From Bacillota bacterium (GTDB lineage Bacteria > Bacillota > Clostridia > Oscillospirales > Oscillospiraceae), in contig JAUMWD010000007.1 of assembly GCA_030529825.1 (NCBI GenBank), positions 25,184 through 76,114 of the forward strand: 50,931 bases of DNA, given 5' to 3'. Below, one piece after another: positions 50,458-50,931 of the stretch. Each line of letters starts with the position of its first letter. The first letter of the stretch is position 1. Position numbers and translations under genes: made by a program. The notes under the pieces were generated by a model. It ran no database searches and was not told the DNA's origin. It worked only from the letters and a program-made list of their open reading frames with translations.

Positions 50458-50931
50458 ATGAAAAAACACTTAAAAAAGGCTTTATCTGTGCTGATGGCTT
50501 TTGTGCTGGTGCTGACAGCGGTTGTAACACTTATTCCCGCACCTGCCGCCGAGGCTACCACCCAGTCCGAGATTGACGCACTTAAGCAGAAGCAGTCAGG
50601 CCTCAAATCCCAGGAAAGCGACATTCAGTCAACAATCAACTCCCTCAAGGGTCAGCAGTCCAACACAATTGAGCTGAAAACCGCCCTTGATGAGAAGAAC
50701 GCTCTGACTCTCCAGCAGATACTGAATCTCAACGAGCAGATTGATCTCCATCAGGAGCTCATCGACCAGAAAACCGTTGAGGTAGACGAGGCGCAAAAGG
50801 TTGCCGACGAGCAGCTTGAGCGCTTCAAGGTGCGTATCCGCAACATGGAGGAAAACGGCAAATACAGCTACATTGAAGTTCTCTTCGGTGCCGGCACCAT
50901 TGGCGAATTTCTCAGCCTCATGGATGACATC
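50458..50931 (+). CDS. Exported coiled-coil protein, PcsB/EnvC-like (partial, cut by window end)
   Basis: 158 codons to the window edge. A signal peptide (1-33, hydrophobic core VLMAFVLVLTAVVTLIPAP, cleavage near AEA) is followed by a long heptad-rich coiled coil full of Gln, Glu, Asp and Lys, then the GKYSYIEVLFGAGTIGEFL segment. This is the N-terminus of the PcsB/EnvC/CwlO-type peptidoglycan hydrolases or their activators; the catalytic M23 or NlpC/P60 domain would lie beyond the window. ACGGAG is 7 bases before the ATG, and TATAAT lies at 50406-50411. Confidence 0.85.
   Translation, partial: MKKHLKKALSVLMAFVLVLTAVVTLIPAPAAEATTQSEIDALKQKQSGLKSQESDIQSTINSLKGQQSNTIELKTALDEKNALTLQQILNLNEQIDLHQELIDQKTVEVDEAQKVADEQLERFKVRIRNMEENGKYSYIEVLFGAGTIGEFLSLMDDI

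Overview
The window looks like a chromosomal segment of an anaerobic Firmicute of class Clostridia, possibly an Oscillospirales-type gut bacterium (inference). Supporting signs are strong AGGAGG-type ribosome binding sites, consensus TTGACA/TATAAT promoters, a Bacillus-type large SRP RNA upstream of dnaX, barnase/barstar homologues, PlsY/PlsC phospholipid synthesis, and several iron-sulfur flavoenzymes typical of anaerobes (NfnAB, EFR1, GltD-like enzymes, K+-type membrane pyrophosphatase). Most genes have GC-rich third positions and intergenic DNA is AT-rich. Only 33.6-39.7 kb is clearly different: it is AT-richer, with different codon use.

Layout. 0-9.9 kb: tocopherol-cyclase-like protein and galactose mutarotase (minus strand), the electron-bifurcating NfnAB pair, a GntR/FCD regulator, an MFS transporter, a Na+/alanine-type symporter, a small unknown protein and PlsY. 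10-15 kb: a lipoprotein metallopeptidase, TrmO, and a four-gene operon made of a BcrAB-like ABC transporter, a lipoprotein barnase and barstar. 15-22 kb: an EFR1 flavodoxin/ferredoxin protein, then two divergent copies of the same two-gene unit, each a ~880-residue GltD-like multi-cluster iron-sulfur flavoprotein followed by a HypA-like zinc protein; no hydrogenase gene is visible. 22-26.7 kb: a zinc-ribbon CPBP protease, a sigma/membrane protein/S-layer-homology operon and a small membrane protein. 26.7-33.5 kb: pyruvate carboxylase and a TetR-led operon whose promoter carries two matching operators.

33.6-39.7 kb is the main accessory region. Four direct copies of the end of an Rhs repeat-associated core each run into a different C-terminal domain: two papain-like cysteine peptidases, one glycine-rich hydrophobic domain and one HEXXH metallopeptidase. 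Each is followed by a small lipoprotein or membrane protein that could be its immunity factor. No full-length Rhs or WapA gene is present, so this reads as an array of orphan toxin/immunity cassettes, with terminator hairpins before two of the repeats.

40-50.9 kb is housekeeping again: tRNA-Ala(CGC), SRP RNA, dnaX, ebfC, a four-gene minus-strand operon (PlsC, a heterodimeric ABC exporter, an SDR reductase), a K+-dependent ion-pumping pyrophosphatase, and the start of a PcsB/EnvC-like coiled-coil protein cut off by the window end.

The most unusual items are the paired flavoprotein-HypA units and the Rhs cassette array; the ABC/lipoprotein-barnase/barstar operon comes next. All functions are inferred from motifs read by eye; no database search was run.
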